From contig CM066984.1 in assembly GCA_033977485.1 (NCBI GenBank), positions 33,151,501 to 33,215,500 of the forward strand: a stretch of DNA of 64,000 bases, read 5' to 3'. The position numbers and the translations under genes are program-made. The notes beneath the pieces are model-generated. The model was not told where the DNA came from, made no database searches, and saw nothing but the letters and a program-made list of their open reading frames with translations. Below are positions 22,661 to 34,425 of the stretch, in pieces. The stretch is from Hydrangea macrophylla (lineage: Eukaryota; Streptophyta; Magnoliopsida; Cornales; Hydrangeaceae). Every line of letters begins with the position of its first letter. Positions within the stretch are counted from its first letter, which is position 1.

Positions 22661-23030
22661 GTTTGGTTGTGTTGAGTTTTGTTGAGAGAAAAGAGTCAGA
22701 AAGATGAGATATTACTTTGCTCATGCATGGTCGCTTATTTATTGCTTTCTTTATTATTCCCCCGTGATTATGTTGGAATTGGAACCTTGAATATATTGCT
22801 TTTAAAAGTTAAATTGCACCGTTGTTTATATGCTTATATATACATTGCGAGCACTTGTTTATTTTGCTCACCAGCTTTCATAAGCTGACGGCGTTGATGC
22901 GTCCTGGACTGTATGTCCAGATTTTCAGGGTCAGGAGCAGCCAGGGTATTTTGACTATGCTACTTAGAGTCAGGAGACTTTCCAGGAGGCTGCTTTATAT
23001 TTTCCTATGTCTTTTAAATTTGGGTTTTGT

Positions 23031-23036
23031 AATAAA
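23031..23036 (+). promoter_or_regulatory. AATAAA polyadenylation signal (5' LTR copy)
   Basis: AATAAA in TTTTGTAATAAACTAG. The active copy for transcript ending would be the one in the 3' LTR (30383-30388). Confidence 0.5.
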
Positions 23037-23270
23037 CTAGTTTAGACTTTTGAATAAGGCGTTTTGTGCCTAAGACTATGACTGCTGTAATAGTTTAGTA
23101 AGTTTTTATTTCGGAGCTTATATTTTTATTAGTATCCTTTGCTCTAGAAATGTTGTTAAGTTATTTGTTGCAGGGACAATTGGTCATACTCACTTGTCAC
23201 GACCTACGAGTCCATAAAGGAAATTAAATGCTTTCCTGAATTATGCTACGTCGGGGCGTGACAGGCTTTT

Positions 23271-23283
23271 TGGTATCAGAGCC
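23271..23283 (+). other. Primer-binding site, tRNA-iMet type
   Basis: TGGTATCAGAGCC lies 7 bp after the 5' LTR end and is complementary to the 3' end of initiator tRNA-Met. Confidence 0.93.
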
Positions 23284-23432
23284 AGGTTATGGCTCGACCA
23301 ATTGTCCAGAACACCTAGGATCTCCCGTTAAGATAGAATTAAGATAAGATAGTTCGACTTCGTTCCGTGTTTAGTCGCTGTCTATCGTTTAGAATTTTCT
23401 TTCTTCTCGAGGGGTTGACCAAATTCTGTTGA

Positions 23433-26400
23433 TTGATGGATAGGTACCGTTCTCTCGATCAGATGGCTGGAAGAAATCTCAGGAATCGTCCCGCTATTGA
23501 AGATGCACCCCCGGTAATAGATCCAACCGGAATGTTTGAGGCCTTTGTTAGAAGATTGGAGAGGGTTAGTGATCAGAACGCAATGAACAATAATCAGAAT
23601 GGGAATTACAACGGGAATGGAAGGCAAGCCCACCAGACTGGAGACAAGCTTCTCAAAGAGTTTCGCGCCCTGCGACCTGAGTATTTTGCGGGGACTGATG
23701 AACCCTGGCAAACGGAACAGTGGCTACGTCAGATGGAGCGTATCTTTGAGACCATAGAGTGCACTGATCTGGAGAAGAAGCGTCTGGCTATCTTTCAGCT
23801 GTCTTATGCAGCGGCTGATTGGTGGGATGCAGAAAAGGCGACCATAGGGGAAGAAGCTGCAAGGAGAATGCCGTGGGTGGTGTTCAAGGAAAGGTTTCTT
23901 GAGAAGTATTTCCCCGAAGAAGAGAAGGACAAGAGAGAGAAAGAGTTTATGGAGTTGACTCAAGGGAATCTGACTGTCCGAGAGTACACTACCCGATTTG
24001 AGCGTCTGTCTCGCTTTGCTCCACATATGGTGGACACACCCCAGAGGAAAATCAAGAAGTATCACCGAGGTCTCAACCTGTCTCTCAGACATTTGACTAT
24101 GGGGCATCTGGGCCAGTCATTTGAAGCTCTGGTGAGATTGGCTACGAGGTTAGAGAATGATGGGTGTCAGAATTCGAAGCCGTTTGGAAATCGACCTCCG
24201 CAGAAGGGTTATCCCGGACAGAAACCAGGGTACCCTCAAGGACAGAAAAGGACCTGGGATGGAGGGAAGAAACCTCAACAGACACAAGCAGTTCAGCAGT
24301 ATCAGCCTCTAGCAATAGAAGGGGCCAAAAACAACAACTGCTTCAATTGTGGTAATCCCGGTCACCGAGCTAAGGATTGCAGACAGACTAGGCGTGCTGA
24401 TCGTCCAGGAATTGTGTGCTATAATTGTGGCATGCCAGGTCACATAAGTCCGGAGTGCAAGGCTCCTAGGAAAGGCAACTATGGTCAGCAAGGACAGGCC
24501 CGCCTGAATGCTGTTATTCCCGAGGCTGCTGGTTATGAAGAAACAGGGTATGGAGGAGATGCTTATGAGGAAGGATTGCCTGAGCAACGAGCAGTGGAAG
24601 GTACTCTAACTTTGTTTAACTCTCATGTTAAAGTTTTATTCGACACGGGTGCTACACATTCTTTTATATCTGTTAAGATCGTTCAGAAGTTGGGAATCGT
24701 ACCGCATCGTTTAGAGGAAGCTTTGAGTGCTGTCTCACCCTTAGGGACCACGGTCAAGTTATTACATGTGTGTAAGGATTGTCCTTTACGGTTAGGAGAC
24801 CGTGAACTTTTGGCGAGTTTGGTGGTTCTGTTGATGAAGGAGTTCGATATAATCCTGGGAATGGATTGGCTCGAGAAGAATGATGCGAAGTTGGATTGTG
24901 CAAGGAAGAGGATCACATTTGCGGACAAGGGGAATCGACTCTTCGATTTCCAATGTAACCCTTCGGGTGATATGTTCCTCACTAGATGCCTAGCAAACAT
25001 TGAGGTTGTCAGTGCAGAGGTGACCATATCATCTATACCGGTAATCAAAGAATTCGAGGAAGTATTCCGAGATATTTCAGGATTACCGCCGGAAAGGGAC
25101 ATAGAATTCTGTGTGGAATTGGTGCCAGGTACTCGACCTATAACCAAGGTTCCCTACAGGATGGCCCCTACAGAGTTGTTGGAGCTGAAGGAACAAGTTC
25201 AAGAACTTGAGAAGTTAGGTTTTGTTCGTCCAAGTACTTCACCCTGGGGAGCACCAGTGTTGTTCGTGAAGAAGAAGGATGGGTCAATGCGGCTGTGTAT
25301 TGACTACCGAGAACTGAATAAGGTTACTATCAAGAATAAGTATCCTTTACCTCGGATAGACGATCTGTTTGATCAGTTGCAAGGAGCCACGACCTTTTCT
25401 AAGATTGATCTACGGTCAGGGTATCACCAGTTGAGGGTGCGGAAGGAAGACATACCTAAGACCGCTTTCAGGACGAGATACGGACACTATGAGTTCTTAG
25501 TGATGCCGTTTGGGATGACGAATGCTCCGGCTGTGTTTATGGACTTGATGAACAGAGTATTCAAGCCATACTTAGATCAATTCGTTATTGTCTTTATTGA
25601 TGATATTTTGATCTATTCCAAGTCAGAGGAAGAGCATGAACAACACCTGAGGATCGCGTTGCAGACTCTCAAGGATCACCGCCTGTATGCTAAATTCAGC
25701 AAGTGTGAATTCTGGCTTCAGGAAGTTAAGTTTCTCGGGCATGTGATCTCTCAACAAGGAATCGCAGTTGACTCATCAAAGACCGATGCAGTGGCGAATT
25801 GGACTCGGCCGACCAATGCTACAGAAGTCAGAAGTTTTCTGGGACTAGCTGGTTACTATCGGAGATTTGTAGAAGGTTTCTCCAAGATAGCAGCCCCGTT
25901 AACTGGTTTGACTAAGAAAGATTTGAAGTTTGAATGGACTGATAAGCATGAACGCGCTTTTCTGAAACTGAAAGAGAGATTGACAACAGCGCCAGTGCTT
26001 GCGATACCAAGGGATGGTGAGAAGTTCACTATTTTTAGTGACGCCTCGTATCAAGGATTGGGATGTGTCCTTATGCAAGACGGAAAGGTTATCGCCTATG
26101 GTTCGCGACAGTTGAAGCCGAATGAATTGAACTACCCAACTCATGATTTAGAGCTAGCAGCAGTAGTGTTCGCGCTTAAGACCTGGAGACATTACCTCTA
26201 TGGGGAGAAGTTTGATTTGTTCTCAGACCACAAAAGCCTTAAGTATTTGTTTACTCAGAAGGAGTTGAACATGAGGCAACGTCGGTGGATGGAACTGATC
26301 AAGGACTATGACTTCACATTAGAGTACCACCCTGGTAAGGCTAACGTAGTCGCTGACGCCCTAAGCCGAAAACCTCAAGGAATGATTGCTTCATTGATGT

Positions 26401-27935
26401 TGAGGGAATGGAAAGCCTTGGAGACAATCGCAGAATTTGATATGCAGATTTCTGAAGGAAGTGACGGACATCACTTTGGATGCCTCGTAGTACAACCAAC
26501 CCTTGTGGGTCGAATTATCGAAGCCCAGAAGGGAGATGAAAAGTTTCAAGTATGGTTCGCAAAGATGTTAGAGAAGGACCCGACAGAATGGAAGGTTGGG
26601 GCCGATGGAGGGTACAGATGTCGAGACAGATTGTGTGTGCCAGATTCAGGAGGTTTGAGAAAAGATATTCTCGAAGAAGCACATAAATCGAGACTGACAG
26701 TACACCCAGGAGGAACAAAGATGTATAAGGATTTGAAGAGAAACTTCTGGTGGGAAGGGATGAAGCGAGAAGTAGCCGAGTTTGTGTCTAAATGTTTGAC
26801 TTGTCAACAAGTGAAGGCCGAACATCAGAGACCCTCGGGATTGTTGCAATCCTTACCTGTCCCAGGATGGAAGTGGGAACACATAACTATGGATTTCGTG
26901 GTTGGATTACCCCGGTCACAACAGAATCATGACGCGATTTGGGTAATTGTGGATCGTTTGACGAAGTCTGCACACTTTATCGCGTACAATATGACTTACC
27001 CAGTAGAACGGATGAGTCGAATGTATCTTCAACAAGTAGTGCGACTGCACGGTGCACCTGTGACAATTGTATCGGACCGAGATGCACGCTTTACCTCGGG
27101 ATTTTGGGAAAGTTTGCAGAAGGCTATGGGAACTTCGCTCAAGATGAGTACTGCATTCCATCCTCAGACCGATGGACAGACCGAGCGTGTTAACCAGATT
27201 ATGGAAGATATGCTTAGAGCTTGTGCAATCGACTTTGAAGAGTCTTGGGAGACGCATTTACCGTTGGTTGAATTTGCATATAACAACAGTTATCACTCGA
27301 GTATTGGAATGGCGCCGTTCGAAGCTTTGTACGGACGACCTTGTCGATCTCCGTTGTGTTGGGCTGAAGTGGGAGACACGGAACTTTTGGGACCAGATTT
27401 GGTGAGAGAGACCAATGAGAAGATTTCACTGGTCAAGGAAAGGATGACAACTGCACAGAGTAGACACAAGAGTTATGCGGATCGACGACGAAAGGACTTG
27501 GAGTTCAGTATCGGTGATCACGTACTCCTTAAGGTTTCACCTGTTCGGGGAGTAGTGCGTTTTGGTCAGAAAAGAGGAAAGTTGGCACCTCGTTTCATCG
27601 GACCGTTCGAGGTTTTGGAGCGTGTTGGAAAAGTGGCTTATCGACTCGCGTTGCCACCAAAGATGTCTGGTGTTCATAATGTATTCCATGTCAGTATGTT
27701 AAGGAAATACATACGGGATCCTTCACATGTGGTTAATTTTGATGATATTGAGACGAGTCAGAATGTTGTCTACAAGGATAGACCTGTGAGGATTCTTGAC
27801 CAGAGTATCAAGAGGCTGAGAAGAAGAGACGTTCCTTTGGTTAAGGTTCAGTGGAGGCATCATGACGAGGGAGAGGCGTCGTGGGAGTTAGAGTCGGACA
27901 TGAAGACTAGATACCCCGAGTTGTTTCAGGATTAG
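23433..27935 (+). CDS. Gag-Pol polyprotein of the chromovirus
   Basis: One open frame of 1500 codons from ATG 23433; an in-frame Met a few codons later ([10 protein letters not shown]) could also serve as start. Domains in order: Gag (about residues 70-230, with RPEYFAGT and WWDAEKA blocks); two CCHC knuckles ([14 protein letters not shown] from 303, [14 protein letters not shown] from 329); aspartic protease DTGATHSF at 404; reverse transcriptase (about 545-800) with FIDDIL at 721, Asp723/724 being the catalytic pair; RNase H with FSDAS (Asp870) and SDHKSL; integrase with an HHCC finger from His1084 and catalytic Asp1154, Asp1215 and Glu1251, giving the D,D-35-E spacing; a C-terminal chromodomain-like segment (about 1454-1496). 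No stop or frameshift and all catalytic residues present. The protein would package, reverse-transcribe and integrate the element. Length is normal for a chromovirus. Confidence 0.97.
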   Translation: MMDRYRSLDQMAGRNLRNRPAIEDAPPVIDPTGMFEAFVRRLERVSDQNAMNNNQNGNYNGNGRQAHQTGDKLLKEFRALRPEYFAGTDEPWQTEQWLRQMERIFETIECTDLEKKRLAIFQLSYAAADWWDAEKATIGEEAARRMPWVVFKERFLEKYFPEEEKDKREKEFMELTQGNLTVREYTTRFERLSRFAPHMVDTPQRKIKKYHRGLNLSLRHLTMGHLGQSFEALVRLATRLENDGCQNSKPFGNRPPQKGYPGQKPGYPQGQKRTWDGGKKPQQTQAVQQYQPLAIEGAKNNNCFNCGNPGHRAKDCRQTRRADRPGIVCYNCGMPGHISPECKAPRKGNYGQQGQARLNAVIPEAAGYEETGYGGDAYEEGLPEQRAVEGTLTLFNSHVKVLFDTGATHSFISVKIVQKLGIVPHRLEEALSAVSPLGTTVKLLHVCKDCPLRLGDRELLASLVVLLMKEFDIILGMDWLEKNDAKLDCARKRITFADKGNRLFDFQCNPSGDMFLTRCLANIEVVSAEVTISSIPVIKEFEEVFRDISGLPPERDIEFCVELVPGTRPITKVPYRMAPTELLELKEQVQELEKLGFVRPSTSPWGAPVLFVKKKDGSMRLCIDYRELNKVTIKNKYPLPRIDDLFDQLQGATTFSKIDLRSGYHQLRVRKEDIPKTAFRTRYGHYEFLVMPFGMTNAPAVFMDLMNRVFKPYLDQFVIVFIDDILIYSKSEEEHEQHLRIALQTLKDHRLYAKFSKCEFWLQEVKFLGHVISQQGIAVDSSKTDAVANWTRPTNATEVRSFLGLAGYYRRFVEGFSKIAAPLTGLTKKDLKFEWTDKHERAFLKLKERLTTAPVLAIPRDGEKFTIFSDASYQGLGCVLMQDGKVIAYGSRQLKPNELNYPTHDLELAAVVFALKTWRHYLYGEKFDLFSDHKSLKYLFTQKELNMRQRRWMELIKDYDFTLEYHPGKANVVADALSRKPQGMIASLMLREWKALETIAEFDMQISEGSDGHHFGCLVVQPTLVGRIIEAQKGDEKFQVWFAKMLEKDPTEWKVGADGGYRCRDRLCVPDSGGLRKDILEEAHKSRLTVHPGGTKMYKDLKRNFWWEGMKREVAEFVSKCLTCQQVKAEHQRPSGLLQSLPVPGWKWEHITMDFVVGLPRSQQNHDAIWVIVDRLTKSAHFIAYNMTYPVERMSRMYLQQVVRLHGAPVTIVSDRDARFTSGFWESLQKAMGTSLKMSTAFHPQTDGQTERVNQIMEDMLRACAIDFEESWETHLPLVEFAYNNSYHSSIGMAPFEALYGRPCRSPLCWAEVGDTELLGPDLVRETNEKISLVKERMTTAQSRHKSYADRRRKDLEFSIGDHVLLKVSPVRGVVRFGQKRGKLAPRFIGPFEVLERVGKVAYRLALPPKMSGVHNVFHVSMLRKYIRDPSHVVNFDDIETSQNVVYKDRPVRILDQSIKRLRRRDVPLVKVQWRHHDEGEASWELESDMKTRYPELFQD

Positions 27936-27966
27936 TTAGCTCAGATTTCGGGGCGAAATCTCTGTT

Positions 27967-27979
27967 AAGGTGGGTAGAG
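27967..27979 (+). other. Polypurine tract
   Basis: AAGGTGGGTAGAG directly precedes the 3' LTR start. It would prime plus-strand DNA synthesis. Confidence 0.85.
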
Positions 27980-29004
27980 TGTAACACCCTGTATTTTATT
28001 TTCATTAATAAATACTGCATTTCATTTCCATGAGCATTTGATTTAATTTCTCTTTGTAATATTTATTCCGGGGTCAAACTGTAATTTCCAAAATATTTTC
28101 AATGGTTTCAAAATCAATATCTATAATTTTGTTCAAACCGGGAATTTAATTCCTACACTAATATAATTTTCTGTATGTTTATTTTAAACCGAAAAATACC
28201 AGTTTTTGTTTTAAGCTGCGTCTATACCGCGACGTGGGTGAGGGAGCATGTGAGCTCAACCTCACCGGGGAATTTCTTGGCCTTGCTTGGAGGCCACAAC
28301 ATGATTTGTTTATATATATGCTTACAAACTCTCACTGTGTCTCTCTCAATCTCCCTCAAACTCTCTCAATTCTCTCTATCACTCTCTTGCTCTCTCAAAG
28401 ACACTAAACACACACACAGTTTATATACATATTAATACATATAGATACATACATGGAGACACATACATAGTTATATATATATATCAATATCAAGAACGGA
28501 GGAGCAATTTCTAACGACGGATATTACGGCGGATTTCTCTCGGTCTCAATTCTCTGTGTGATTAACTTCTGTGAGTAATTTAAACTCACTCGCCATGTTT
28601 ATATACGTGTATTTCAGTATATATAGGTGTGTATATGTGTATATATATGTATTTCACCATTGAAGCTTGAAATTGGAGTTTTACAAAACTCAACCAAAAT
28701 CAATTCTGTAAATTGGGAATGGAAGATATTGATCCCGATAAGCTGTGGTTCGAATCCTACACAGTAATTTACTCGTATCGCGACGAACGGTCGATTTAAA
28801 GTTTTGACACCCTCCCTTTAATCGCGAATATTTAGATATATAATCCGTATTAGTTAAAATTGATCGCGTATTCGTAATCTACGCGGAAAACTGAAGAGAA
28901 CCATATATCACATGTCCTGGTACGAACAGAATCTGAAACTGGGTAATTTCAGTCCAGAAATTGAAAACAGGGGAGAAGACGAAGAAGATGACATTCTGCA
29001 AGAA

Positions 29005-29214
29005 CTCGCGCGCGCGACCCGCTCGCGCGAGGTTCGCTCGCGCGGCCCGCTCGCGCGAAACTTTCCCCCCCCCCTCGCGCGCGCGATCCGCTCGCGCGAC
29101 CTGTCCAGCCCCTCCGCGCGCGCGATCCGCTCGCGCGATCTGCCCTCCCCCTCGCTCGCGCGATCCGCTCGCGCGATCTGCCCTCCCCCTCGCTCGCGCG
29201 ATCCGCTCGCGCGA
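29005..29214. repeat. GC-rich cassette, 3' LTR
   Basis: Same cassette as at 21691-21862 with one additional 38-bp unit near its end. The two LTRs are copied from one template at insertion, so the extra unit arose during reverse transcription or later by slippage or unequal exchange. Confidence 0.9.
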
Positions 29215-29512
29215 GGTGGCAGTTTTGGCAGTTTGTGTGATTTTGGTAAGGGACTGTTTGGAAAATGTTTTAAAAGTTTTTAAAGAACAGTTTGGCAAAA
29301 ATATTGTTTTAAAGGCCTACGTTTTAATGATTGTACGAAACAAGAACAACTTAGGCCAAAATTTACGCTCGTACGATTATTCCGGCTTTGTGATTTATTA
29401 ATAGTGTTATTTATGAAACATTGACATACATATTAGGGTCGAGGTTACGTCAACATGCATGTGTATGAGAAAGTGTGAAAAGAGTAAAGAGTGGCGGTCT
29501 GGTGGTGTACGG

Positions 29513-30012
29513 CTTAGATATCGATCGGATAGTTTTCCTGGTATCTAAGGCGCTCGTTTCGGATATCGATGGATATTATTCCTGGTATCCGAAGCGATGG
29601 TATTGAGTACGACTTAGATATCGATCGGATAGTTTTCCTGGTATCTAAGGGGCTCGTTTCGGATATCGATGGATATTATTCCTGGTATCCGAAGCGATGG
29701 TATTGAGTACGACTTAGATATCGATCGGATAGTTTTCCTGGTATCTAAGGCGCTCGTTTCGGATATCGATGGATATTATTCCTGGTATCCGAAGCGATGG
29801 TATTGAGTACGACTTAGATATCGATCGGATAGTTTTCCTGGTATCTAAGGCGCTCGTTTCGGATATCGATGGATATTATTCCTGGTATCCGAAATGATGG
29901 TATTGAGTGTGGCTTAGATATCGATCGGATATTATTCCTGGTATCTGAAGCGATAGTTTGGTGTGTTGTTTTGGATATCGATCGGATAGTATTCCTGGTA
30001 TCTGAGATAATG
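29513..30012 (+). repeat. Hairpin array, 3' LTR
   Basis: Identical by eye to the array at 22161-22660, including the single G variant (GGGGCTCG) in the second spacing. Confidence 0.92.
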
Positions 30013-31488
30013 GTTTGGTTGTGTTGAGTTTTGTTGAGAGAAAAGAGTCAGAAAGATGAGATATTACTTTGCTCATGCATGGTCGCTTATTTATTGCTTT
30101 CTTTATTATTCCCCCGTGATTATGTTGGAATTGGAACCTTGAATATATTGCTTTTAAAAGTTAAATTGCACCGTTGTTTATATGCTTATATATACATTGC
30201 GAGCACTTGTTTATTTTGCTCACCAGCTTTCATAAGCTGACGGCGTTGATGCGTCCTGGACTGTATGTCCAGATTTTCAGGGTCAGGAGCAGCCAGGGTA
30301 TTTTGACTATGCTACTTAGAGTCAGGAGACTTTCCAGGAGGCTGCTTTATATTTTCCTATGTCTTTTAAATTTGGGTTTTGTAATAAACTAGTTTAGACT
30401 TTTGAATAAGGCGTTTTGTGCCTAAGACTATGACTGCTGTAATAGTTTAGTAAGTTTTTATTTCGGAGCTTATATTTTTATTAGTATCCTTTGCTCTAGA
30501 AATGTGGTTAAGTTATTTGTTGCAGGGACAATTGGTCATACTCACTTGTCACGACCTACGAGTCCATAAAGGAAATTAAATGCTTTCCTGAATTATGCTA
30601 CGTCGGGGCGTGACAGTTACATATGTGAGTGTACATTGCTAGTGCCATAAGCTTGTTTTCCCAAACACTCCAATTTGCCCCCTATTAGTCTACCTGGCCC
30701 TTGGTGAATTGATTTAGTTGATATATCAGTATGTATAACTCTTAATCCTGCTGTGTTTTCCTTTGATTAGTTAGTGTAATCAACTTAGTGTAGAGTAAAG
30801 ATCACAACTCACAACTTGGAGCCCAAGTTGTGGAGTTCTATATAACCCATACACTCATACACACTTACACACTCTCTGCACATTGATATAGAGAGAAAAC
30901 ATAGAGAGTTTCAGAGAGATAAGAGAGAGCTTGAGAGTTTAAGTTTCTGGAGAGAGAAAGCTTAATCACCATTGCCAAGCTTGAAGTTGGGCCTCTTATT
31001 TTCTTATCTTTCTCAACACACACTTCAAATCTCTATCACAGTGAGTATTATTAACTCACTATGAATGTAATTACATGCTTAATTTCTGTGTGTATAGCTT
31101 AGTATGTAAACCTCCATGAAAATTTTTACGTTGATATCCATGGCTTGAAAAATCAAGACTTTTCCAACCTTAATCTAAATCCGTTTTCAGAGATGAATGT
31201 CAAAGTTTATGATATATAGAGTTTACGGTTTGAGTTTTGGAGCCCAATTGATTCATATGAAGAAGTATATAAGAAATCAAATTTTAACACTTTTTAATTT
31301 TTTATAAAATTTGTGAGCTACGGTTTGAATTATGTTAAATTGATCGTAGATTATTAATCCTCGTCGAAAACCGGAGAGATCCATATATTACTTGCCATAT
31401 TTAATTCGGAATTGCAAAATGGGTCAAAAAGACCCCATTAAACTGAAACAGAGCAGTTTCTACGAAGAAGACGGAGCCTCAGCAATTA

Positions 31489-31800
31489 ATCGCGCCACGA
31501 TCGCGCGAGCGAGGATCGCGCGAGCGGCCCACGCGAGCGACCCCTCGCGCGAGCGGCCCGCGCGCGCGAGGCATGCGTCTCTAGGCAGACAGAAAAGTTT
31601 ATATATATAAAATGAAATTTAGGCAGGTCGCGCGAGCGAGAGTCGCGCGAGAGACCTTTCGCGCGAACGATCTGCGCGTGCGACCTTGGCTTTTTCAGGC
31701 AGACAGAAAAGTTTATTTATTAAATGAAATTAGTCATATCGCGCGAGCGGACCGCGCGAGCGACCTTTCGCGCGAGCGGCCCGCGCGCGCGATCTGGCAG
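31489..31800. repeat. GC-rich cassette of the solo LTR
   Basis: Three blocks of TCGCGCGAGCG words (about 31490-31575, 31626-31685, 31738-31795) separated by a repeated spacer containing AGGCAGACAGAAAAGTTTAT. The core is in the opposite sense to that of the intact chromovirus (GCGCGAGCG against CGCTCGCGC), which matters little because the core is self-complementary. Confidence 0.85.
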
Positions 31801-32081
31801 ATTCTGGTTTTTGTCTGTTTTGTATTTAGGAACAGTTTGGTTTAACTTTTAAGTACTGTTAAGGTTCTGTTTGGGAATTTTATTAATACAGAATGCTATT
31901 AGTTATGTTTGAAATGATTAAGGTAATGAATTACAAGTTATCAATCCCCGTACGTACATTGTTCCCTTAATACAGCGTTTTGCTTTGTGTTTAAGTTCAT
32001 GACATTCATGTGGGGTCAGTGGTACATGCATGTGGGTGTTAGTCAGTGTGGAAAAGAGTTATGGTCAGTGTGAAAAGAGTA

Positions 32082-32177
32082 TGAGATTGAGATTGAGATT
32101 GCGGTTGTGGTTGTGGTTGAGATTGCGGTTGTGGTTGTGGTTGAGATTGCGGTTGTGGTTGTGGTTGAGATTGCGGT
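32082..32177 (+). repeat. 24-bp tandem repeat (GGTTGT-rich)
   Basis: Just over three copies of GAGATTGCGGTTGTGGTTGT plus GGTT, preceded by GAGATT repeats. The opposite strand encodes only Ser-Gln-Pro repeats. It lies between the GC cassette and the hairpin array of the solo LTR. Confidence 0.9.
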
Positions 32178-32210
32178 GAGGGTATCTTTGAAATGCGACG
32201 GTGGCAAATT

Positions 32211-32472
32211 TGGACACTCCCTGACGCCCATGGAAGCGTTAAAGTGTGTGAAGCCGAACTTGGACATTCCCTGGCACCCATGGTAGTGCTAAAGTGTGGC
32301 CTACGGACACTCCCTGATACCCGAGTCTGGATACTGCGTGAGGTTGCTCTGGTATTTGCATGGCGGTTTAGGTATTCAAAGTGTGAGGCAATGGACACTC
32401 CCTGGTACCCCGGACCAAAGTGTGAGGCAAACTGGACACTCCCTGGCGCCCCGTTGCTAAAGTGTGGCTATC
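32211..32472 (+). repeat. Hairpin array of the solo LTR with covarying stems
   Basis: Five copies of a module GGACACTCCCTG...AAAGTGTG. The outer CACT/AGTG pairing is nearly constant. The inner stems differ but stay paired: TGACGC/GCGTTA, TGGCAC/GTGCTA, TGATAC/GTATTCA (with a long loop), TGGT/ACCA and TGGC/GCTA. The sequence is unrelated to the array of the chromovirus LTR, but the position within the LTR is the same. Confidence 0.85.
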
Positions 32473-33156
32473 TTAGTGTTTCAAAGATACCAGGAGTAAG
32501 ATAGTGGGTTGTTGTGTGTGTCTAGAGAAAAGAGTCGGCAAGATGAGTGTGGTGCATTGTCTCATACACAATTATATGTTTCAGGAAAGATCGACTTTTA
32601 ATGTATTCCTTGTTGTTTTTATAAAATGAATTCTTTCTGTGGTCAAAAGATTATTTTTGCAAAATTGAAATGGAAAAAGGTAAATGAGTATGTTTTACAT
32701 TTAAAGTTATGTTTTTAATACTCACCAGCTTCTTGAAGCTGACAACGTTGATGCGTCCTGGACATTCGTGTTCAGGCTTTTCAGGTTATGATCAGGAAGG
32801 ACCTTATGACTACGCTAACTGAGAATGGCTGCCTTTGGAATGAGAAAACTGTTTATTGATTATATGCTTTAAGTTATATGTTTTAAGTTTCAAACTATTT
32901 GTTTTATAAGGATGACTGTAATAGACACTAAGTTATTGTTTTGTTTTTAAGGCGGTCTGTGCCTTTAGATGACCCCGTGTTGTAATATGTAATAAGTTAG
33001 AAAAATTTTATAAGCCTTGATTGCTCTGCTCTGATTATTATGTTTGTTGTTCGACGTTTGGGACGGAATCGATCCTTCAAACTGTCGCGACCTACGGGTC
33101 CATAAAGGAAATTAAACGCTTTCCTTATTTATGCTACGTCGGGGCATGACAGATGG

Positions 33157-33675
33157 TTGCCATTAGAGACCTTCAAGCTAGATCTTCTCCTTCCTCCTGC
33201 CTTCAAAGTTGATGTATGAATGAGTGTGTGTAACCCCTCAATTGATTTAGAATGAGACATATATAGTTGTAGAGAGATTAGGAAGGTTTTTGTAAACCTT
33301 ATCCCACTAAAACTGATGTAAATTGCTTTCTGGACGTAATTAGGCAATTTCGTCAACGTAAAGGTCTTCAGTACTTAAAAATACTCGTTTTAGGTTTTTG
33401 TACGGATCGCATGAGCGCGTAAATGGGAGGTCGCACGAGCGGGCCGCACGAGTGAATGGCTAGATTCTCGCGCGAGCAGGCCGCTCACTCGAAGTGACTT
33501 TTTCTGCTTTTTCTTCTTGCTTTTCCACTCCATTTAGCCTGGAATCCTTGATTTCTTCTAAAACCAGACAGAAAGTGGAAAACGAAGTAAAATTATACAA
33601 AAACAGGATAAAAATGGCTAGCAAATGTGAATTAAGGCGTATAATTAGGATTTGTTCTCTCCCGATTACCCCCCA
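33157..33675. mobile_element. Right arm of the unidentified insertion in gag
   Basis: Non-coding sequence between the solo LTR and the resuming gag. It includes another GC-rich block of TCGCACGAGCGGG/CTCGCGCGAG words (about 33405-33490). With 19463-20213 it would form a piece of about 1.27 kb, possibly a further solo LTR. The ends are not resolved. Confidence 0.45.
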
Positions 33676-34425
33676 TGAAAGTAAGGTAAAAGAAGTAAAC
33701 TCCAACTCATCTGCTAATTATAATGAACTTCATTGTGCATTCGAGGAGTTACATGAGTTGGAAAAATTGGGATCTAAATATATAACTCTTAAAAAGAATT
33801 TTTCCAAACTTTCAAATGAGTTAAATATTTTGAAATCCCAAAATGAATCTTTGAAGATTGAAAAAGTAAAACATGTTTCAAGAGCACAATCTTCAAAAGA
33901 GCTTGAAAAAGAAAATTTGGACTTGAGAAAAAAATTAGAAGATTTAAAAACTCAAAATGATATTTTGAAAAAAGAAAATTTTGTTTCAACCAATCAAGCT
34001 TCAAGTGAATATATAGAAAAAGAAAAGGTTAAATCGAGAAAGGAGGTGGATGATTGGAAAAAAACTTTGGCGAAATTCGCACTAGGTGAACAAAATTTGA
34101 ATATACTTTTGGGAAAGCAAAAATGTATTTTTGACAAAGCCGATTTGGGATTTAATCCCACATATAAGGAAAAGAAGTACAAAATCTTCTTTGTAAAGTC
34201 CACACCTTATACTTCAAATTCTCAAAATTCTCACAAGAATTTCTTTGTTAAGGAATCAATTTCAAATGAAACCCTCCCCTGTGTAACTTGTCATATTGCA
34301 TGAAAATGGAGCATGTTAATTACAAATGTCCACATAAAAGAAAAATTAACATGGTTTGGGTTGTGAAAGAATCTATCTCCTTAGCAAATGTTGCATCCAA
34401 GAGGCGTTAGGACAATGGTTAAATC
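33676..34425 (+). pseudogene. Copia gag C-terminal part, SIRE-like, frameshifted
   Basis: The continuing gag reads KVKEVNSNSSANYNELHC, then a Lys/Glu/Leu-rich coiled-coil segment (about 33730-34030), then the family block with FALGEQNLNILLGKQKCIFDK and GFNPTYKEKKYKIFFVK (in separate parts). It is open to a stop at 34303. A knuckle-like Cys/His spacing continues in the next frame (KMEHVNYKCPHKRK), so a small deletion near 34290-34300 broke the frame. After a stop near 34410 no protease or pol follows. The open frame upstream of 33676 is not gag but belongs to the insertion. Confidence 0.8.

Larger units (their letters stand above)
20664..23263 (+). mobile_element. 5' LTR of the intact chromovirus
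   Basis: TGTAACACCCTG...GGGGCGTGACA, 2600 bp. In order it contains a TATA box (20995), CT-rich and microsatellite sequence, a GC-rich cassette (21691-21862), a 100-bp-period hairpin array (22161-22660), an AATAAA signal (23031) and the terminus. Open frames across the cassette encode only Ser/Ala/Arg/Asp low-complexity peptides and are not genes. Confidence 0.97.
20664..30615 (+). mobile_element. Complete young chromovirus (Ty3/gypsy), Tekay/Del-like
   Basis: 9952 bp with TSD GTTAC on both sides (20659-20663 and 30616-30620). It has two LTRs (2600 and 2636 bp), an iMet PBS, one uninterrupted Gag-Pol frame, a PPT and standard TG...CA ends. By eye the LTRs differ by one substitution (T at 23154, G at 30506), one 2-bp difference in a TA run, and one extra 38-bp GC-cassette unit in the 3' LTR. 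The C-terminal chromodomain-like region and long LTRs suggest the Tekay/Del lineage; that assignment is inference. All parts needed for autonomous transposition are present. Confidence 0.97.
27980..30615 (+). mobile_element. 3' LTR of the intact chromovirus
   Basis: 2636 bp, essentially the same as the 5' LTR: TATA at 28311, GC cassette 29005-29214 (one extra 38-bp unit), hairpin array 29513-30012, AATAAA at 30383, end GGGGCGTGACA followed by GTTAC. The near identity of the two LTRs points to very recent insertion. Confidence 0.97.
20214..33151 (+). mobile_element. Solo gypsy LTR, TSD GATGG, split by the intact chromovirus
   Basis: Starts TGTAATAACCTGTATTTTCA and ends CTACGTCGGGGCATGACA. GATGG flanks both ends (20209-20213 and 33152-33156). 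The intact chromovirus interrupts it at 20663/30616; the LTR proper is about 2.98 kb. It is related to the chromovirus LTR but not the same family: the AGCTGACAACGTTGATGCGTC block, the CTACGGGTCCATAAAGGAAA block and the terminus match, while the middle differs. It has its own GC-rich cassette (31489-31800), a 24-bp tandem repeat (32082-32177) and a hairpin array (32211-32472). Confidence 0.92.

Noticed and set aside
33494..33675. N-terminal extension of the gag frame at 33494
   Set aside because: This part belongs to the insertion between the gag halves; gag similarity begins only at about 33676.
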